Notes: generated by a model not told the origin, from the sequence alone. Counted from the first letter of the stretch, positions 1 to 12,226 are shown. The stretch: 64,000 bases of DNA from Ilex aquifolium (GCA_951799425.1 OX637393.1:36467744-36531743); one strand, 5' to 3'. A program made the numbers and translations.

Positions 1-1
1 T

Positions 2-3000
2 CTTCCTATTTTGCATGTGATTAAGCAAGTTCCTACTTATGCAAAGGTTCTCAAGGATTTGTGTACAGTTAAGAGAAAGCACCATGTGAAGAAGACAGCG
101 TTCCTAACAGAGCAAGTTAGTGCTCTAATTGAGCAGCGGATTCCTCCCAAGTACAAGGATCCTGGTTGTCCAACCATTGCATGCAGCATTGGAAATAATG
201 AGTTTGGGCAAGCTTTGCTAGATTTAGGAGCTAGTGTGAATCTAATGCCATATTCTATTTATTTGCAGTTGGGATTGGGAGAAATCAAACCAACCACTGT
301 GGTTTTGCAATTGGCTAACCGTTCAGTCAAAGTACCTCGGGGTGTGGTAGAGGATATTCTAATTCAAATTGATAAATTTTATTATCCTGTTGATTTCCTA
401 ATCCTTGACACTAGTTTTGTTGTTGATACTACTTCTAAAATTCCTTTGATTTTAGGTAGGCCTTTTCTTACCACTGCTAATGCTCTTATTAATTGTAGGA
501 ACGGGCTCATGAAGCTATCTTTTGGAAACATGACTCTCGAGGTGAATATTTTTCATATTGCAAAACAGCCAGAAGATGATGACGAGAGCCACCAGACATA
601 CATGATTGACTCACTCATGGATAAGGGAGTTTCTATAGCTCATGATTTTGATCCCCTTGAGTATTTTCTTATTCATTCTGAGTGTGATTCTATCTGTGAT
701 CCATCTGATGTAATTGATATTTGTGCTATTTTTGATAGGACTCAGGACTATAGCACTCGGGCATGGCAACCGAAGTTTGAGGAGTTGCCTGAGAAAGATG
801 AAAAACAAATTCCTTCAAGTGTGGCAGCACCCAAAGTTGAATTGAAGCCTCTGCCTAAGGGTTTAAAGCATGTTTTCCTTGGTCCAGGTGATACTTTTCC
901 TGTTATTATCTCATCTGAATTGTCTGAGTCTCAAGGTGAGAAATTAATTCGGATCCTAAGTGAGCATAAGTCAGCCTTAGGTTGGAACATTGTTGATATA
1001 AAAGGTGTTAGTCCCCTAGTCTGTTCTCATAAAATTAATTTGGAGGAAGGAACTAGCCCTCGTAGAGACCCCCAACATAGGCTTAATCTCACTATGAAAG
1101 AAGTGGTGAAAAATGAAGTGTTGAAACTATTAGATGCAGGAATCATATATCATATTGCTGATAGTAAATGGGTAAGTCCTACAAAGGTTGTTCCTAAAAA
1201 GTCAGGTGTTATTGTGGTGAAGAATGACCTGGGAGGGTTAGTCCCTACAAAACTTGTGACTGGGTGCCAGATGTGCATTGATTACAGAAAATTGAATGCT
1301 GCCACCCGGAAAGACCATTTTCCTCTCCCTTTTATTGATCAAATTCTTGAGCGTGTGGCTGGTCTTCCTTTTTATTGTTTCTTGGATGGTTATTCTGGTT
1401 ATTATCAAATTGAAATTGCATTAGAAGACCAGGAAAAAACCTTTTTCACTTGTCCTTTTGGTACTTATGCTTTTCGTAGAATGCCATTTGGATTGTGTAA
1501 TGCACCTGCTACTTTTCAACGTTGCATGATGAGCATTTTTAGTGACATGGTTGTAAATTGCATGGAAGTTTTTATGGATGACTTAACTGTTTTTGGATCT
1601 TCTTTTGATGCATGCTTATTGAATTTAGAGAGAGTGTTGACTCGTTGTGAGGAAAAAAAATTGGTTTTGAATTGGGAGAAATGCCACTTTATGGTACCTT
1701 CAGGTATTGTCTTAGGGCATATTATTTCTTCTAGGGGGATAGAGGTTGATCAATCTAAGATTGAATTAATCTCTAAGTTGCATACACCTAGGACAGTAAA
1801 GGATGTGAGATCCTTTCTTGGTCATGCGGGCTTTTATAGGAGGTTCATACAAAATTTTTCCATCATATCTAGACCATTATGTGACCTCCTAGCTAAAGAT
1901 GCCTCATTTGAGTGGACACAAGCTTGTTAAGAGGCCTTTAAAACGCTAATTGGCAAGCTTACCTCAGCACCCATAATGCAACCACCTGACTGGACTTTAC
2001 CTTTTGAGATCATGTGTGATGCTAGTGATTTTGTTGTAGGTGCTGTTCTTGGACAGCGAAGGGAGGGTAAGCCTTTTGTTATTTATTATGCTAGTAGAAC
2101 TCTGAATAGTGCTCAGATGAATTACTCCTCCACATAATTGGATAAGTTTCGTGCTTATTTGATTGGTTCTCCTATTATTATTTTCACAGATCATGCAGCC
2201 CTTAAGTACCTTCTTACAAAGAAGGATGCTAAGGCACGACTAATACGGTGGATTTTACTTTCGCAAGAATTTGATATTACCATCAAAGACAAGAAAAGAG
2301 TGGAGAACGTAGTGGCTGACCATCTCTCGAGGCTCACATTTGAGGATACCTCTGACCACCTGCCAATCAGGGATGATTTTCCCGATGAGCATTTACTTTC
2401 TATTACTTCTCTACCATAGTTTGCTCATATTGTGAATTATTTGGCTTCAGGTGAGATACCGGTGGATTGGAGCGCTCAGGACAAGAGAAAGTTCATGACT
2501 GAGGTACGTAAATTCTATTGGGATGACCATTTTCTTTTCAAATACTGTCCTGACCAAATTTTAAGACGTTGCATTCCTGATGAGGAGATTGCTAGAGTCT
2601 TGGAATTTTGTCACTCCCAAGCTTGTGGGGGCCACTTTTCAATGAAGAAAACCGCTGCAAAAATTATGCAGTGTGGATTTTATTGGTCCACCTTGTTTAA
2701 GGATGCAAATATCTATTGTCGCTCATGTGAAAAGTGTCAAAAGTTAGGAGTTATGTCCCGTTGTCATATGATGCCCTTAAACCCAATTTTAGTGATTGAA
2801 ATTTTTGATTATTGGGGCATTGATTTTATAGGACCATTTCCTCCTTCTTTTGGATATCAATATATTATTGTGGCAGTAGATTATGTGTCAAAATGGGTAG
2901 AGGCAGCAGCTTGCAGGAGCAATGATAATAAGACGATAATTAAATTTCTCAAAGAAAATGTGTTATCTCGACTTGGTATACCACGTGCTATCATTAGTGA

Positions 3001-3709
3001 TCAGGGTACGCATTTTTGCAACCGTTCTTTTGAAGCTTTGATGAAAAAATATGGGGTGGTACATAAGATCTCTACTGCCTACCACCCTCAGACAAGTGGA
3101 CAGATAGAACTTGCAAACAGGGAAATTAAGCAAATTTTAGAAAAAACGGTCAACCCGGATCGCAAGGATTGGTCTTTGAGACTAGTTGATACGCTTTGGG
3201 CCTACCGTACAGCTTTCAAAACTCCTTTAGGCATGTCACCTTATAGGCTTGTTTTTGGAAAACCTTGTCATTTACCTGTGGAGCTCGAGCATCGAGCCCA
3301 TTGAGCCATCAAGCAATTCACTTTTGACATGGGAAAAGCAGGTAAGCTTAGAAAATTTCAGTTGACCGAGTTAGAGGAGTTGAGAAATGATGCTTATGAG
3401 AACTCTAAAATCTATAAGGCTAAAATGAAAGCGTTTCATGATAAAAATATTTTGAGAAAAACGTTTAAGCCTAATGATCGAGTGTTCTTATATGATTCTA
3501 GACTCCATAAGCACCCCGAAAAACTTAGGTCTAGGTGGACCGACCCTTTTGTAGTGAAGAATATTTTTGCACATGGGGCAGTGGAAATAGAGAATCCTAA
3601 GGATGGTCGGATCTTTAAAGTAAATGGTCAACGCCTTAAAGTATTAATTGATAGACAAGTTCCGAACATGGAAGACATTTCACTTGAGGATCCGGTCTAT
3701 CAACCTTGA
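2..3709 (+). pseudogene. pol: Athila-like pol (protease-RT-RNase H-integrase), 5'-partial, four stops
   Basis: One frame is open from the window edge to 3709 apart from stops at 1928-1930 (TAA), 2135-2137 (TAA), 2417-2419 (TAG) and 3302-3304 (TGA). The protease core DLGAS starts at 221. RT contains CIDYRKLN and the catalytic FMDD at 1571-1582. RNase H starts with CDASD (Asp at 2018-2020). Next to the stop at 2135 the stretch that should carry the catalytic RNase H Glu is missing, so this domain is dead independently of the stop. Integrase has an HHCC zinc region at about 2605-2750 and a DDE triad at 2822, 2999 and 3107. The stops at 2417 and 3302 replace expected Trp codons. Enzyme roles (copying element RNA, inserting cDNA) are known for the family. 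This copy cannot make them. Confidence 0.93.
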
Positions 3710-4744
3710 CCACACCACACAAGTATGTTTTTCTTTATTTGTTTTGTTTGTTTTGATTTCTTTTATTTTATTTTTATTTTCTTTTCCTTTTAGTTTGCTG
3801 TTGTTTTCTTTGTTTTTATTTGCAGGTTAGTTTCATTTTGTCATTTCAGGTTACCATCTTTGGTGCTTAGCGAACTACCCACGTCACTCATCAGGTGTAT
3901 TCTACCCTTTTTAGTTACTCCCCATTCAAATTTGATTCTTAAACATTGAGGACAATGTTTCATTTAAGTTGGGGGGGTGGTGGTGCAAATTTAATATTTA
4001 AAATGCTTGATTGGAACTCTGTGGCATATTTTCATGTGTCAAATGTTTTTAATTTTACATCACACGTGCATCCTCTTCACACGTGTACTTATTCTCAATC
4101 ATAGCCATCTTCGTGAATTCTCCAAACCTACCATAATCATTTTTTCTGAAGCATTCACAGAACCCCTAATGCACTCATCCAAACTTTGTGGTAAGATGGT
4201 GGTTTGACACATGTAGCTAGAGAACTCTTTTGCTTAAGTATTCATGTGAGTTTTGGAAAGGATTGAGAGCCTACAAATGCAGCAAATTGTGATAAGCGTT
4301 CATTGGTCTGTTGAACTGGGTACTTCTTTTGAGAATATCATTACATGGTTTGTGGTAAGATGGTGGATATACTTGGGATATGACGAAGGTCAACTTAGGA
4401 TCAACGTTTGAGCCTTTCTAGCTAACCCTTTCCACCATAGTCCCCTAGTAGCCAACTTTGAGCCAATAAACACATGTAGCCTTTTCTTTTCATATGCCTA
4501 CATTATCCATACCTCTCCACATTGGAGTATAACCTATACACTGATTTTCCCTACCCTTGTTACTTCCAAGTGTGTACTAGATGTGGAATTCTTTTTTGAA
4601 AAAAAAAAAGAGAAAGAAAAGGGAAGAACATGAGTTACAAGGTGTTCAAGTGAGTGAGCTTCAAAGAAAAAAAAATATACCAAGGCTGGTTAGAAATAGA
4701 AAAATACCAGGGTGACATAATTGTTTGCCAAATTGTTTCAAAAA

Positions 4745-4775
<31 letters not shown>

Positions 4776-5389
4776 GAAAAAGAGGCATTATTCGATGACT
4801 TGAAAGGTTGAAGAGTACATCAAGTGAGAAATGTAGTTTATTGAGAGATTCAACAAGATTCTCTTTGTATGTACTTGGAAGTTTTTGAATCCTTTTCATT
4901 TTTTTTATAGCCTCAAACATAAGCCACGTTACAACCTTTGGTGTTGACCATTCTGATTCTAAGTAAGCTTTTGGGAAAGTGTGGTGGAAGTCTCATTTGT
5001 TAGTATTCCTATCATAAGATCAATATTTGCTTGTTGCTTGTACAAAATTGCCTAATTTCCCATGAGAGTGTGTGTACACCCATTGTCAACTCCATAGAGA
5101 GAATCTTCCTACGAAACACTTTTATACCCGTGAGTTATGGAGTTGAACCTTTCGCTTGAGATGTTCTTGATGTTGCATGTGTCAGAGCTTCTGGTTAGAT
5201 GGATATAGTTTGGAACACACACACACTCTGTGGATTGCTTCAGGTGGATTGCTTTTGATAGGGTTATTAAATTCCTAAGATTGCTTTGATATGTGAATCT
5301 GGAATGTGTGACTTGGTGGCCTTTGTGTGTGATTTTCTTTGGTTTCTTTCGTTGTTTTGGCATGAAATTGCTAGGGACTAGCAATGAGT
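3710..5389 (+). other. Athila post-pol region, no env-like ORF
   Basis: Some Athila elements carry an env-like gene here, but no frame stays open beyond about 90 codons. A run of G at 3971-3977 after AAGTT resembles the purine tract just before the LTR and looks like a second, internal polypurine tract. 4590-4790 contains several A-rich runs. Short conserved-looking text around GGACAATG (from about 3950) precedes the internal tract, as in related elements. Confidence 0.6.
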
Positions 5390-5400
5390 AAGTTGGGGGG
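5390..5400 (+). other. Polypurine tract of the Athila element
   Basis: AAGTTGGGGGG directly precedes the LTR start. In LTR elements this RNase H-resistant purine run primes plus-strand DNA synthesis. The similar tract at about 3966-3980 is the alternative. Confidence 0.7.
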
Positions 5401-5402
5401 TG

Positions 5403-6780
5403 TGATGAGTGCGCGAAAGTGCATTCTAAATACCCTATTATTAGATTAAAATGCTAAAATGTGAATAGAAACAATTAGATATAATTTATATTATTGAATT
5501 TAATATCTATTCACACTGAGATATATTTGAGCATGATTTTTATAATATTTTAAATCTTAAATATTGCATTATTAGTTGGTGAGAGATAATTCACAATTGG
5601 ACTTTACACTTAATATTTTTGGGACTTTATTATTGGGCTTTTATATTTGTTTTTATTTTGATAGCAGCCCATGGAGTAAAAAGGTTGAAATTGATGCTGC
5701 TATCACGTGGGCCCAGCACTCATTATTTTTATTGGGCTTGATATTTCTCAAGTTACACAAGATTTGGGCTTTAGGGGCTGAAACAGAAAGGCTGAAATAA
5801 AGAAAGGCTGAAATAAAAAGGTTGGAATAAAGAGGGGAAGAAAATGTATTTTTTCTAAAAGACTTGTAAACCTAGTCTTTTTGCCTTTTCCTTTTGGGGG
5901 CTTTGGGGCTGTGCCTTTTCTTTTGCCTTTGGTGTGTGGCGGCTGGAAGAAAACAGAGGAGGAGGCGGCCGTGTTCAAGGGGAGCAGGCGCAGATCAGGG
6001 AAAAAAGCTCTGATGGCCGCTTATTTGTTCTATTTTTTTGGGAGATTTTTGTTGTCCATCATATCTATGGGTAACTAAATTCTCAAGTAAGGCGAGGGAT
6101 GAACTTGCACAGTAGATGATATTTTATTTATTTTTAATTTATGCATTTGATTTCTAATTAGTAAGACTCTTTTGTTTTATCATTCTCAATTTATTTTTGG
6201 TGTTTCTTCTCCAAATAGTCATAGAATTTATTCTGTTTATGGATTCAGTCATGCTTTTTCTATTGAATGGATTAGTTATTTGATTATGTTTGGATCAATT
6301 ATTTATCTATATTGATTTAATTCTTTGCTGCAATATTGCTTCTTGAGTATATTGTCGTCGTTGGACTTTCTCAATAGTGATAACAATTTACGTATTTTCA
6401 AAGTGGTGAATGATTTTTCAAAGAGTTACATTTGGTTTAGTCTTGGTTTATAAATCTATACCTTCCGGTTGGGAATTTTGGGAATTGAATTCCTAATTGA
6501 GTTATTCAATTAATAAAGAATAATTAAAATATCATATTTGTGCAAGGGATTCCCGACGCTTTACTGTTTGTCAAATTTGAGTACTTTTTTAGTTAGTAAC
6601 TTTGCTTCATTTTAATTTGCATTTAAAATTACTCTTTGTCCTCTAGTAATTATTTAATATTTTTCTTTAGTTTATTTGTTCATGTCTACTATTCTTTTAG
6701 TTTGTCTCTCTGTGGAATCGACACCCCAAAGCTGTGCTACAATTACCGCGTTATTCTTTGGGCGTAATCAAGTATCATCA
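5403..6780 (+). repeat. 3' LTR of the Athila-like element
   Basis: It starts TGATGA immediately after the purine tract and can be closed by TCATCA at 6780, giving inverted LTR ends and a length of about 1.38 kb, normal for Athila. TG at 5401 as the start and CA at 6770 as the end are alternatives. No second LTR is in the window to fix the borders. No ORF of note lies inside. Confidence 0.65.
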
Positions 6781-6956
6781 TTCTTCGTGTTTCGGCCACA
6801 TTTGCTTATTCCTGAACTGTTGGTTGTGTTACCGTAGTGTGGTTATTATTTTTCGCCCGTTGTCGTACCAAAGTGGTCAATTCTCTCAGGCACTGGTAAA
6901 TGCCACTTATGGTGTCCTACGGTGCTAGAGGGGACTGGTCATTGATGGACGTCTCT

Positions 6957-8196
6957 GTAAGCCTGTCAAAATCCAACACGACACAATTAACCGATACGAA
7001 TCGACACAGATTAAGTGGGTTTTGGTGAGACCTTAACGGGTTCAGGTGATAACCGGGTTGACCTGTTTAACACGTGTAATAAACGAGTCGTGTTTTGGTG
7101 AGAAATGTCAACCCATTTATAACCCGTTTACCCATTTAAATAAAATTAATATAATAATAAATTAATAATTATTTTAAAAAAATTAGCCATAAATTTTTTT
7201 TTTTGTGACAGCCACACAGAAAATATATAAATGTCTCTTTCCCTAATTTCAAAGTACAAACCCTAATTCTTTTCTTTCTACGCCGAAGCCTTCAGCGGCG
7301 CCTCCAAGGCTCCAACTCTTCTGCTCCTCTCTCTCTCTTTCTTTCTCTCTTGCTTGACAACAACTTAGTGAGCAGTTGGTTTCTTGGAGACTTCGAGCAA
7401 CTTAGGTAAAGGGTTTTTTTCTTTTTCGAGCAACTCAAGTCACTGAGTCTGTGAAGAGAGAGAGAGTAGATTCTTCGCAAATGGCTGAGTATTATTGCAT
7501 AAACTTGCTTATCATTTCAATGATTTCACTATCAGAAGCTTAAATTTTGATGGAACAATCAAACGGGTCAAAGATATCTCCGTTAACATTAACTAATTTG
7601 GTGTATATGATACCAAATAATCTGCAAATTTAAGATAATTTTGGGTTATACTATTCCAAACCCGCTATAGACAAGAAATTTGTATACCGAATGAATACAC
7701 AACAATGGATTAATCACTTCACATATATACATATATATATCTATATGTGTGTATCTATATATATATATATAGAGAGAGATTTTTATAACAAATTCTTTTA
7801 GACCCCAATTACTTCCAAATGCATCCCAATCTGATGGACTTGTATGCTTCAGCTGGAGGACCAAAAAAAAAAATAGTAAATTTCAGATTTATCTACATTT
7901 GTTACTTGGGTGTTCTGGCTTGCTGAGAAAATTCAGGGAAGATCAGGGGTGGGTGTATATTTCTGGTGTCAAACGGGTGGTTTGTCGTATTAACCTGACC
8001 CTACCCAACACGACTCGTTTAAAATTAAACGTGTTAAACGAGTCATGTCGTGTTACCCGTTTATTAAACGGTTCGTGTTTGTGTTTAGGTCTTTTACCCG
8101 TTTATTAAATGTGTCGTGTACGTGTTTACATGTTTTTCACCTGTCACCTGTTTAACCCGACACGTAACCGTTTAACCCGTCACGTTTGACACTCCT
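6957..8196. mobile_element. Non-autonomous hAT transposon, 1.24 kb
   Basis: The element is flanked by perfect 8-bp duplications ACGTCTCT at 6949-6956 and 8197-8204, the duplication length made by hAT transposases. Both termini carry TGTCAAA in inverted orientation close to the ends, the usual plant hAT terminus, followed by many subterminal copies of (A)CCCGTTTA-like and AACGAGTC-like motifs in both orientations. The interior has a pyrimidine-rich stretch at about 7255-7470 resembling a plant 5' UTR, a TA/GA microsatellite at about 7725-7780, and no transposase ORF. It would need an enzyme supplied in trans. Confidence 0.82.
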
Positions 8197-8204
8197 ACGT
8201 CTCT

Positions 8205-8519
8205 AGTTGGTCATGAGATGTGTTTCCCTCCATCCGATAACACATAGTCCATGATATTATGACTGCATTTAAAAACTATGACCACATTCAAAAGTTAAAA
8301 AAAATAACTCTAATTCCACATAATTAGCAACTAAAATACATTTTGTTTTCCTATCCTAGATGCCACTTACTATATACATGGAAAACAAAAGTCTAGGATA
8401 GTCACTTCTAAGTCATATAGTTATATATATATTTCTACTATTCCAAGAGTTACTACTATTTACAGACAAAAATTCTTAGAATAGTAAGGCCGACGGTACA
8501 GTTAGAGACTAAGAAGTTT
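8205..8519. other. AT-rich spacer, nothing recognised
   Basis: There is no ORF above background, no terminal repeat and no similarity to neighbouring elements that I can see. Confidence 0.6.
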
Positions 8520-8695
8520 CATGTCCCTTCCCTTGGAGACACATTCACAGAACCCGCAGAAGCTGCACGATGGTTTGCTTCGGGTGGTGCGGCTGCAGGG
8601 GCTACATTGGGGTCATTAGGTTATAGGTCAATTTCTTCATTATTATTCAGGTCAGGGGATTCTAATGGCTGCCCCATATCAGTCCCCGCAGGTGG

Positions 8696-9118
8696 TCATT
8701 GAATATCTTGTACTTCGAATCCATTCAGAATTTCTTGGTACAAGTTGTGGTTCCTTTCAATACTTAGCGCTTGGCGAACCACCCTTAGTTGCGAGGTCAA
8801 CTTGTGATGTACCAATCTTTTCTGCTCTGAGATCGGCATAAATGGCCAATTTTGGGATATATCTTGAATCTCGCGGACTATCATATTATAGGCCTCTACA
8901 TTGACTCTAAGATTCCGGTACTCATTGGCTGCTTCGGAGCCCATGTTACTATGTGCCATGTAAAAGTCATCCCATGATGCCATACCTATAGTCATTAAAA
9001 TGTTAGCTCTATTGATATAAAAAAAATAATTTGTCCAAAATAGATAACAAAGCATTTTCAGTATTAGTAAGTTAACACAACTATTTATTCTGACTAATTT
9101 ATTTTCTATAATTCCCAT
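8696..9118 (-). pseudogene. Unrecognised ORF in the gag position of the truncated retroelement
   Basis: It encodes 140 aa from an ATG just after the primer site. A better-looking start may be one of the internal Met codons before the SWDDFYMAHS segment, because the first third is hydrophobic and low in complexity. The middle and C-terminus look helical and charged. I recognise no domain, zinc knuckle or protease. After the TGA at the end, the same frame continues open for about 25 codons of Pro/Asn/Glu-rich sequence, so the stop could be secondary. Gag is inferred from position only. Confidence 0.4.
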
Positions 9119-9136
9119 GTAAAACCTAATTCCTAA

Positions 9137-9148
9137 GCTCTGATATCA
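9137..9148 (-). other. Primer-binding site, initiator tRNA-Met type (one mismatch)
   Basis: On the minus strand it reads TGATATCAGAGC against the canonical TGGTATCAGAGC. It lies three bases after the LTR end. Confidence 0.65.
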
Positions 9149-9151
9149 CTC

Positions 9152-10377
9152 TGTCACGCCACGATTTTTTTTTCTTTTAAAAAAATACCCGGACGTGATT
9201 AAGGAATAAAACCACACATAACTTACAATAACCTTGTATTATTATATTCAGCGTACGATTACATAATCCTCACTCGATCAGTTAAAATGTTCTTGATATA
9301 ACATAAAGAGAAATAATAATAATAGTCTCTATCCATCGTCCTTTCAGCTTATCCTCATGTCTGATTTCATATTTCTTAAAAATGTTAAATAGGGATTAGC
9401 TCACCAGCCCATTAAGATAACGTTTATCAATGACTATCAAGATTTTAAAACAATATGTAATATAATTAAACAACAGGTAAATGCAGGAATATGACAAAAT
9501 AATGAATCAAATAAATAAATAAATTAAAGTACATATCGATCATATCAATTCGTCAATTTTCTGGTCCACGCATGAACCGCTTCCAGAGAAAAACTTTGGG
9601 GTCTTGCACCCTAGAGAACCCAATGCCCTTCTTGCTTTTTCTAGGAACACCAATATCGGGAATTCTGTAGTGCCACACAGACTACCACGACAACCGATAT
9701 TACTAACCAGTGAACCCAATGATTAGTAGGAATCCTGTGAATCCTTGCAAAGACCATGCGTCTACTAACCCTCTATCCTTGATTATGTGCATCCATAATA
9801 ACTTCATTAAAATCATAAAATAGAGTCATATCGTATTCAAACCCAACAACAAGTAGAAAATCAAACACTAAATAAAAAAAAATATTTTATATTCAACTTG
9901 GTTTTACAAAATAAAAAAAAATATATAACATGTGCATGATCACGATTTATTTATAAAACTCAAGTTTTACCCCATGATTAAAAGGATATAATATTACATT
10001 ATATAATTAAAAATAGATTTGATATGAAGCCCCCAAACATGCATGAGATGCATCAATGACAATAAAAGACAAAGGAAACCCTACATCTGACGTAACCTTT
10101 ACTTGATACCGTGTACCAAAATTTTGATCGTAGAACCAACTCTTAGGTCAACAAAATTTTGACCCATTTTCTTTCTTTCCTCTCTCTTCCTTCCCCTCTC
10201 TTTTTTTTTTCTTTGCTGTGTTGTTCGAATGGCCAAGACAGGCTATTTATAGCCAAAGTCTTGGCCCCCTAACGTCATGGATGATGTCCCTCTCTTACAT
10301 CATGGACAGTTGTCCATTTGTTTGCCATATTTTTTTTCCCTTGCACGTTTTAAATTTACAAACCATGTAATAGGACA
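9152..10377 (-). repeat. LTR of the truncated retroelement
   Basis: The borders TGTC...GACA are inverted (minus-strand start at 10377, end at 9152). A minus-strand TATAAATAG lies at about 10236-10244, about 130 bp inside the U3 side, as expected for an LTR promoter. There is no second copy in the window, so the borders rest on the terminal motif and the adjacent primer site. Confidence 0.55.
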
Positions 10378-10387
10378 ATTGTCCTCT

Positions 10388-11030
10388 AATTGATACAGGA
10401 GCAGATGTCAACTGTATACAAGAAGGAATAATTCCTACTAAATATTATGAAAAGACAATTGAAAGACTAAGTTCTGCCAATGGCAGTAAGATGAGTGTTG
10501 CTTATAAATTGCCTAAGGCCCATATTTGTCAAGATAATGTTTGTTTTAAGACATCATTTATCCTAGTAAAAGATATGACAGATCAGGTTATCCTAGGATT
10601 ACCTTTTATATATTTGTTATACCCTTTTACTACAAATGTTGAAGGTTTAACTACAAAACCCTTAGGGCAATCTGTAACATTCAAATTCATTCTTAAACCT
10701 GAAATTAAAGAGTTAAAACAACTTAAGACTGATTCAATTTATCTTAAACTAATTAATCAGAAAAAGAATCAAGTGATTTATTTCTTCTTGAAGAAATTTC
10801 ACTTGATTCTATTGTCCTAATCTATAGAATTTATTACAAATGCATGACCACAAATTTGAATGTTACAGATTGTCCTAAGGGTTTTGTAGTTAAACCTTCA
10901 ACATTTGTAGTAAAAGGGTATAACAAATATATAAAAGGTAATCCTAGGATAACCTGATCTGTCATATCTTTTACTAGGATAAATGATGTCTTAAAACAAA
11001 CATTATCTTGACAAGAAGAAGCGGAAAGAA
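10388..11030. pseudogene. Pararetrovirus scrap: protease pieces in both orientations plus a movement-protein piece
   Basis: 10388-10776 is plus-strand protease, with DTGAD intact at its start. The sequence then turns back on itself (10766-10776 is inverted at 10799-10809), giving a short minus-strand protease piece. 10804-10865 is plus-strand movement protein. 10853-11015 is minus-strand protease again, joined through the 13-nt word AATTTGAATGTTA that both parents share. 11016-11030 is a scrap of the leader. None of it can encode a useful protein. Confidence 0.85.
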
Positions 11031-11656
11031 GATATGACAGATCAGGTTATCTTAGGATTACCTTTTATATATTTGTTATACCCTTTTACCACAAATATTG
11101 AAGGTTTATCCATTACTCCTTTAGGGCAATCTGTAACATTCAAATTCATTCTTAAACCTGAAATTAAAGAGTTAAAACAACTTAAGACTGATTCAATTTA
11201 TCTTAAAATAATTAATCAGAAAAAGAATCAAGTGAAATTTCTTCAAGAAGAAATAAATCACAAAAGGATTTCTGATCAATTAACTGATCCAATCTTAATT
11301 GAGAAAATTAATCAATTTCAACAAAAGATTGAAGAAGAAGTTTGCTCTAACCTTCCTACGGCCTTCTGGCATAGGAAAAAACATAGTGTAAAACTTCCTT
11401 ACATTAAAGGATTTAATGAGAAAAATATTCCCACTAAATCTAGACCAATTCAGATGAATCATGATTTAATGGAAACCTGTAAAAAGGAAATTTCTGAATT
11501 ATTAAAAAATGGAATTATTAGCAAGTCTAAATCTCCTTGGTCTTGTCCAGCTTTCTATGTTATGAAAAATGAAGAATTAGAAAGAGGCACACCAAGGCTT
11601 GTTATTAATTATAAACCTTTAAATGCTGTTTTGGAATGGATCAGGTATCCTATTCC
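11031..11656 (+). pseudogene. Pararetrovirus protease-RT fragment
   Basis: An open frame runs from the middle of the protease (MTDQVILG...) through the protease-RT linker to the first RT motifs (LVINYKPLN). It lacks the protease active site, the YIDD box and RNase H. The linker reads NIEGLS...TPLG, as in lineage B. It ends abruptly at the junction with inverted ORF2 at 11657. Confidence 0.88.
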
Positions 11657-12226
11657 AGGGTGAGATCCCCAATCTTTAATTGACAAAATCTTTTTAATAT
11701 AAAGAGAATGGAAAGCAACTTTACTGGGGTCATTTTTATCTGGGATAGCTTTGATATGAATGGACTCAGTAAGAAACAAGATATCTTTGTAAAATTCAAA
11801 AGTTCTTTCTGGATCATGAGGGACAAAAGTCCAACCTTCTCCAAGATAAGCTTTGACTAAAACTTCAATATCTGTGATATGAGCATGAGCTGGCTCAATA
11901 GCAAAGACATTGTGGAAATTTGGCTTATTAACAAAATCTGATTTTGGGCCTTTTGGGTAAGAAGGTCCAGATTTGTAATAAGGGTTGGTAAGATGGGAAG
12001 AATCTGGTGGTGCCATTTGGGCCATTTGGAAAAAAGTGGGAACTGGGACAATTGTGGGACTTAAATGGTGACTAACTGGTCTACCAAGAGGCTGATATCT
12101 GTTGGCAATTTGGATGGCATTTGAGGGGCCAGGTAATTGGGCTAAGGCACTTGTTGGGCCATGGATTTGGGAAATTGGTTTTGGGTTTGGAGGACCCAAG
12201 GTTAATGGTAATTTACGCTCTCCCTT
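11657..12226 (-). pseudogene. ORF2 N-terminal fragment, lineage B
   Basis: It corresponds to ORF2 residues from just after the start up to the KDWGSHP segment, and is open throughout. The authentic ATG is missing: the sequence switches at about 12226 from the LPLTLGPPNPKP region straight into intergenic DNA. The lineage B marker HGPTSALAQLPGPSN is present. Confidence 0.88.

Larger units (their letters stand above)
1..6780 (+). mobile_element. Athila-like Ty3/gypsy LTR retrotransposon, 3' part
   Basis: The element enters from the left edge, so its 5' LTR, primer site and gag lie outside the window. What is visible is protease, reverse transcriptase, RNase H and integrase in one reading frame, then about 1.7 kb without an ORF, a polypurine tract and a 3' LTR. 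Protease-RT-RNase H-integrase order is typical of Ty3/gypsy. The protease core DLGAS, the RT active site FMDD and a long region between integrase and the 3' LTR fit the Athila branch. Four in-frame stops make it non-autonomous. Confidence 0.9.
8520..10377 (-). mobile_element. Truncated LTR retroelement: LTR, primer site, start of coding region
   Basis: Read on the minus strand the order is LTR (10377 to 9152), a three-base spacer, an initiator-Met-type primer site with one mismatch, then an ORF beginning 30 bp later. The element stops near 8520 with no pol and no second LTR, so only its 5' end is present. Its LTR end at 10377 is fused directly to pararetrovirus sequence. Confidence 0.6.

Noticed and set aside
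4738..4920. ORF with a poly-Phe/Ser tail on the minus strand
   Set aside because: It derives from A-rich tracts in the non-coding part of the Athila element.
3710..5389. Possible env-like gene of the Athila element
   Set aside because: No frame stays open beyond about 90 codons, and there is no signal peptide or transmembrane pattern in any of them.
5748..6078. Overlapping ORFs on both strands in the Athila LTR
   Set aside because: Low-complexity Phe/Lys/Gly-rich translations inside an LTR, without recognisable features.
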